DNA of 23,827 nt, from contig JAQGAU010000796.1 in assembly GCA_034698045.1 (NCBI GenBank), positions 1 to 23,827 of the forward strand, read 5' to 3'. The position numbers and the translations under genes were made by a program. How positions within the stretch are numbered: the first letter of the stretch is position 1; every line of letters starts with the position of its first letter. This document shows positions 19,965 to 23,827 of this stretch, one piece after another. The DNA is from Paramacrobiotus richtersi (taxonomy: Eukaryota > Tardigrada > Eutardigrada > Parachela > Macrobiotidae). The notes below the pieces were generated by a model, which did not search any database, was not told the DNA's origin, and saw only the letters and a program-made list of their open reading frames with translations.

Positions 19965-20421
19965 AGGACATGCGTAACAGTTGCGTTTACATACGTCCGC
20001 TGGTCTACAGCTGTTTTTTTCCAGCTTTCCCCAATTTGCATAACCGAGTGTTTGTTTTCTAAGCGAAGTTATAGAGTCATAGACAATTTTTACCTGCTGT
20101 TTCAACAATTTCTACTCCTAAATTACGGCTAGTTATCAAATAACTGGAATGTGAATAAGGTATTCGTAGCTGACAAATGTTGGTACCATATCGAGGCTGT
20201 AAGTTAGAGTTTCGGAAAACAATATGCAACGCCTTGTCTTGCTAGTAAACGAACTTACAAACATAAAATGTAACACTGTCCGCAAAAGGCTGAATTTGTA
20301 ACACAACTGTCCGCGAAGATAATGTGTAAGATACGAGACCAGTCCCACTTGTTCTTGCATCTCCACTCTCCAGCACGTTCTCGTTTGAGCATGCGCAGTT
20401 CCCGTTCATGCTGTGCTGCGA
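19965..20421. other. Intergenic stretch between convergent genes
   Basis: It separates the 3' end of P450 gene 5 (+) from the 3' end of the chemoreceptor-like gene (-). I see no gene and no canonical AATAAA for gene 5. Confidence 0.5.
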
Positions 20422-21937
20422 TCAGTGACATTTGTCACTGAATTCTGCCATTGTGAGGATATAGGCAAATATGGAGCACGCGATCTGAAAATTCGCGCTG
20501 TTAATTTCAAAAGCCAAGTCGTAAATCCGTGCAAACGTTATCAGCAGGAATGCGCTTTTAATTAATTTTATGCAGTTCGTTCCCTGGCGAGCATAACAAC
20601 AGTCAGTTTCGATTTTATATCGATTTGATAAAGTTTCGATTTTATATCGATTTGATAAAGTTTCGATTTTATATCGATTTGATAAAGTTTCAATTTTATA
20701 CGATTCCAAATAGACACTAAGTGCTCACCGCAACGCCCCGATCACGGTTAACACGAACTCCTCCCATCGTGATATGTGGCTGCATTACGTCGATTCGTCG
20801 TAAATGGTCACTTATTTTCGATGCTATCTCATGTGACGGGTTGTGGTCTTGTGGAACATCAAAATACTGCACAAATTCTTGATGACGCTTGCTTGCTACA
20901 AGACAGAATTCGAAGGCTTTCCTCCAAAACAAGCTGTAACTTTGTAGTATAGATCCCAAATTGTGCCTTACCATTTCATTGACGTATATCAGCGATATCA
21001 AGTTATCAACTGAGCGGCAGTCATAAACGCACCAGAAACCGAGAACAAAAATGCCTGTATATCGACTGGGTTTTCTTGCACGACATCATCCAGGATTAAC
21101 TGAAAATGATACATTGACGAAGGTAATGTTTCGGCAAAGGTCACCACATTCAGCCAGGACAGCTTGCCATCGTAACGGACGAAACGCGTACAAAGTGAAT
21201 AATGGGAATCCAGAGCTGAAGCCACAGCTGCGCTGTAGCGATCACTGGAACCCGAAAAACCTCGAATTTCCTTCGAAACTGCTGACAAATTGAGGCCTTC
21301 CATGAAAGGAGTTACAATGAGAATGCACTGTACTACTGTGAAGCCCACGGAACAAGTTGTAAACAAAACTTCCGCGCAAAACCAAATACTCATGTCAATC
21401 TCGCTGATTTTGTTGTATTGACGAATTAGCTGTTCGAGAGGATGATTAACAGTGTGAAGAAATATATCGTGTTGCTAACCACAGTATTGCTGGACGCAAG
21501 GCAACCAATGCGGACAAGATAATTATTTTAAGTGCATGGATGGGCTGCACGAACGAGGAGAGATGACCTATGATCACTTTGGCATTGGCAGGAAGGAAGC
21601 CGTTTAATCGCCATATCCCAATGGCACAGATCAGTCTGGTCAATGGAAACAGCTGGACGGGGACAAACAGAATGGCCCGGGAAAGTGAATTTCTGCTTAG
21701 CTGGCGCAACGAAATCTCAACATCCCACAATACACTGGCTGAAAACTGAAGGAGCAAATATGGCGCCAGTCCGAACTGGAGCACGACGCGCATTGGGTTG
21801 ACTTGGTAAGATTCTTGAGTGGAAAACAACAGTAACCGCACAGATGTAACGTGACGAACCAAAAGTAACGGTGCACTTTGAGGATCGTTACTGGTAACTG
21901 CGCTGTTGTCATTTGCATTTGTTCTTTGGCTACTGAA
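20422..21937 (-). CDS. Multi-membrane-span protein, gustatory-receptor-like chemoreceptor (5' end unresolved)
   Basis: Exons in transcript order: 21551-21937, 21113-21474, 20729-21065, 20422-20484, with introns of 76, 47 and 244 bp. Phases close and give about 382 residues. The first listed exon begins after a long pyrimidine tract ending CCCCAG, and no in-frame ATG precedes it, so an upstream exon should exist. Hydrophobic segments are visible at LLLVRHVTSVRLLLF, VVLQFGLAPYLLLQF, AILFVPVQLFPLTRLI, FTTCSVGFTVVQCILIV, GIFVLGFWCVYD, LISLIYV and IACSIFAYILTMAEF. The C-terminal part, ITMGGVRVNRD then IFAYILTMAEF, follows the layout of the last helix in insect-type gustatory receptors (GG..NR, then a T/AY...Q/EF tail). 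That assignment is by pattern, not by search. The donor at 21550 could instead be at 21577 in the same phase. If real, it would be a plasma-membrane ligand-gated channel subunit. Confidence 0.55.
20607..20707. repeat. 27-bp tandem repeat, about 3.7 copies
   Basis: Three identical 27-bp units (20607-20633, 20634-20660, 20661-20687) and a degenerate partial unit to about 20707. Each unit begins TTTCGATTTTATATCGATTT and contains an ATCGAT palindrome. The array sits inside the last intron of the chemoreceptor-like gene. Perfect identity between copies suggests recent expansion. Confidence 0.9.
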
Positions 21938-22677
21938 CTGGGGACAGTCAAACAAAAAAAAGGAACAAATGAAAAGAAACAATACTAATGGAGAAATCAC
22001 TTAATATACCTTGCAGTAACAGCAATCTGTTCGCGATTGCAGTTTAAAAGAATTGGTGACGCCGTAGACTGGCCCGCAGTTCCAGTTCTATCTTCGTACG
22101 ACTTTTAGGCCATCGACCTACAAAGTCGTACCAAGGTCAACAAAGGCAAATGATCAGTTGCGGAGCGGACATCCGCCTACGGCAAGGGCATGATAACGGT
22201 GCAAAAAGTATACACAACCTAATCTATATAGTGTATCGCGGTATGATGCGGTACCCGTGCTCTGTGTGTTTGATTAGGCGATTAAGTGGCCCTCCAATGT
22301 TTTCGTTGCCTGTGTGATGCCAGCTGAGTTGACAGTATTTGTTTTTCGTCATCGCACCCGAACAACAACGGAATCATGAGCCATCGTTAATCGTCAGCCA
22401 ATAACGATGACGCTTCCTCCGACTATGTTCACATCCACATAAAACCCCGGATAATGATATTGACTACTAAGTCACATGCCGTTATGAAAACACGGATTAT
22501 ACAAAAAAAGCTTGATGTCCATTGTCCATAACACACTGCGGAAATGCCCAATTAGAATGTCAAGCCAAAGCTAACAAAATCAAAGTGGTAAAAACATGGC
22601 CGTAATACAATTATTGTATTACAATAAACAGAATGGCGGGTTCGCTGTGACAGGCTCTTGTTACCGGTCCGCAGAAG
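21938..22677. other. Stretch upstream of the chemoreceptor-like gene and 3' flank of the last gene
   Basis: No convincing exon is seen. On the - strand a TATATAG box lies near 22222-22232. Short ATG-led candidates occur at 22384 (MAHDSVVVR, which would splice in the right phase to 21937) and at 22172 (MSAPQLIICL). Neither is decisive. The missing first exon of the chemoreceptor-like gene should lie here. Confidence 0.35.
22602..22622. repeat. 21-bp near-palindrome
   Basis: GTAATACAAT, one T, then ATTGTATTAC: perfect 10-bp arms around a single base. It lies 56 bp beyond the stop of the - strand gene at 22678, so it falls in that gene's probable 3' UTR. Confidence 0.6.
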
Positions 22678-23827
22678 TCAAAAGTTGAGTACAAGAACAA
22701 GCTTCTCATAGCAGCACGTCTTGACCAAACTGTGCGCAGTAATGCGGTTCAGCTTGTCCAGCTCCAAAGTAGCCAGATCGCCGCGCGTCCACTCTTTGCC
22801 ACGCAACTCGTTACTGTCGCGTGGATCAGCGCTCTGACGCTCGTTCAGGATCTGTGGAAAACACAAGAAACATCAACAACCATCGGAGATGTCACTTGTA
22901 TACTTCAACAAACGGCCGAGCCCAAATGGCATTTATAAATCATGCATTATCAACTTGCACTTGTAAAAACCATGTATAGCATCAGAAACCACTAAAATTC
23001 CCTCTACAAATTTACGTTTACGCATTACGCGAATGGACATTCCATAAATCTGGAGACTGCAGTTGATGGGAAAGTGCATATACTGTTAAATAATCACCTA
23101 ACAAACTTCATTCAATCACTGACTTAATTTCCTACCGGCAGGACGTCTGCCAGTAAGCCTTTGTATTCGTAATTCAGACATCGTTGCATGACATAATCAA
23201 AACTAAAACAGATACCGGAGAAGATTCCGCAGGCCGATATTGGCCGATATCGGCCTTTGAATGTGTTTGTAAGGCAGTGAGTGCACTGATTTCTTGTTAT
23301 GACCTTCTGTGAATTGTTGCGAACTCGTTACTACGTTTTTCTGGCGAGTGATTAATTGTCTCAGCCTGATGTTGTTTTCTGTGGTCCGCACTGTACTTTT
23401 GTTGATACGCAAGTGTCTGATGCTCGAGCGTTTTCAAACGGTTGCCGTGAACGTTAAACATTAAGCTATACCTCAGTCAACTGATCCGGCAGCTCGTCGT
23501 CCGAGTTGTCGCTCATCCACTCCGTCCAGCCGGCCCAATCCGCATCTGTTAACTGTGGCAGGCTCTTGTCCATCAAGCCCCACAAAGTTTCCGCCGTCAG
23601 CTCTTCGGTAATCCGTCCTTTTGCAATACGCACGACCACAGGCGTCTAAAAAAGGCAAGGTAAGGAGAAGCATCACCCATGTATGAACTATCGGTATTCG
23701 TTACCTTATCTCCCGATAGCACGATACTGACATCCTTCACCACCACAGTATGGCAGACGGACGTAAATGTGTTCAGTTCGTCGCGCATCTGGCTGACAAA
23801 TCGGCTGAAATGACCGCGCCGTTCCAT
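22678..23827 (-). CDS. Unrecognised 156-residue protein, three exons, possibly 5'-partial
   Basis: Exons in transcript order: 23705-23827 (41 codons), 23472-23645 (58 codons), 22678-22851 (57 codons plus TGA). All junctions are phase 0 with GT-AG ends; the introns are 59 and 620 bp. The ATG is the last codon in the window (23825-23827), so the true start may lie beyond it. The protein is hydrophilic with no signal peptide or membrane span. Exon 1 contains VCHTVVVKDVSIVLSGDK. Exon 2 begins TPVVVRIAKGRITEEL and ends in an acidic stretch (MSDNSDDELPD). Exon 3 is helix-like and charged, ending CCYEKLVLVLNF. I do not recognise the family and assign no function. The coherent phases and protein-like composition argue that it is real. 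Confidence 0.65.
23242..23255. repeat. 14-bp perfect palindrome in an intron
   Basis: GGCCGATATCGGCC, preceded by a second GGCCGATAT at 23232-23240. It lies in the long intron of the last gene. It may be a protein-binding site or chance. Confidence 0.5.

Noticed and set aside
20717..20728. Ending the receptor protein at the TAG just after GVAVST
   Set aside because: A GTGAGC donor lies directly after GVA, and the exon at 20422-20484 joins in phase to give the expected last helix, so the read-through codons are taken as intron.
21938..22000. Hydrophobic N-terminal extension of the receptor frame
   Set aside because: It starts with GTG and is encoded by a long pyrimidine tract ending CCCCAG, which is what a splice acceptor looks like; the hydrophobicity is a by-product of the T-rich tract.
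1..23827. rRNA, tRNA, CRISPR arrays, insertion sequences, viral genes
   Set aside because: Looked for on both strands by eye; nothing convincing. The split-gene structure excludes a bacterial origin.

Overview
The window comes from an animal nuclear genome. Every gene is split by short GT-AG introns (mostly 47-160 bp), there are no operons, and several AATAAA polyadenylation signals lie downstream of stops. The main content is a head-to-tail array of five intact cytochrome P450 genes on the + strand (306-19964). All five are CYP3-clan type, with a CYP3A-like C-terminal half. A compact protostome genome fits; a tardigrade is my best guess, but that is an impression and not proven by the sequence.

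Layout. P450 genes 1 and 2 (306-2837, 3651-6045) form subfamily A with 13 exons. Genes 3, 4 and 5 (6614-9044, 14434-16818, 17478-19964) form subfamily B with 12 exons. I rebuilt each by hand and every exon phase closes, giving 529, 526, 530, 529 and 529 residues. The two subfamilies differ by two introns present only in A and one present only in B. A broken subfamily-A copy lies at 9340-9632, between B genes 3 and 4. Genes 3-5 share a conserved block at a nearly fixed distance (129-135 bp) before the ATG.

Between genes 3 and 4 is a 5-kb stretch poor in genes. It holds five exons of an ARF-type small GTPase on the - strand (9646-10454) with a one-base deletion. The matching first exon lies about 3 kb away on the opposite strand (13534-13600). 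Together, with the missing base counted, they total 181 codons plus stop, which is the usual ARF length. An inversion has apparently split the gene, or the assembly is wrong here. The DNA between the two parts carries a 34-bp duplicated element and probable decayed coding sequence.

Right of the array, on the - strand, lie a multi-exon, multi-membrane-span protein resembling gustatory-receptor-type chemoreceptors (20422-21937, 5' end unresolved) and a 156-residue protein I do not recognise (22678-23827, possibly running off the window).

The P450s would act as ER-anchored monooxygenases on small lipophilic substrates. An expanded tandem CYP3-clan array usually points to detoxification, but no substrate can be read from the sequence.
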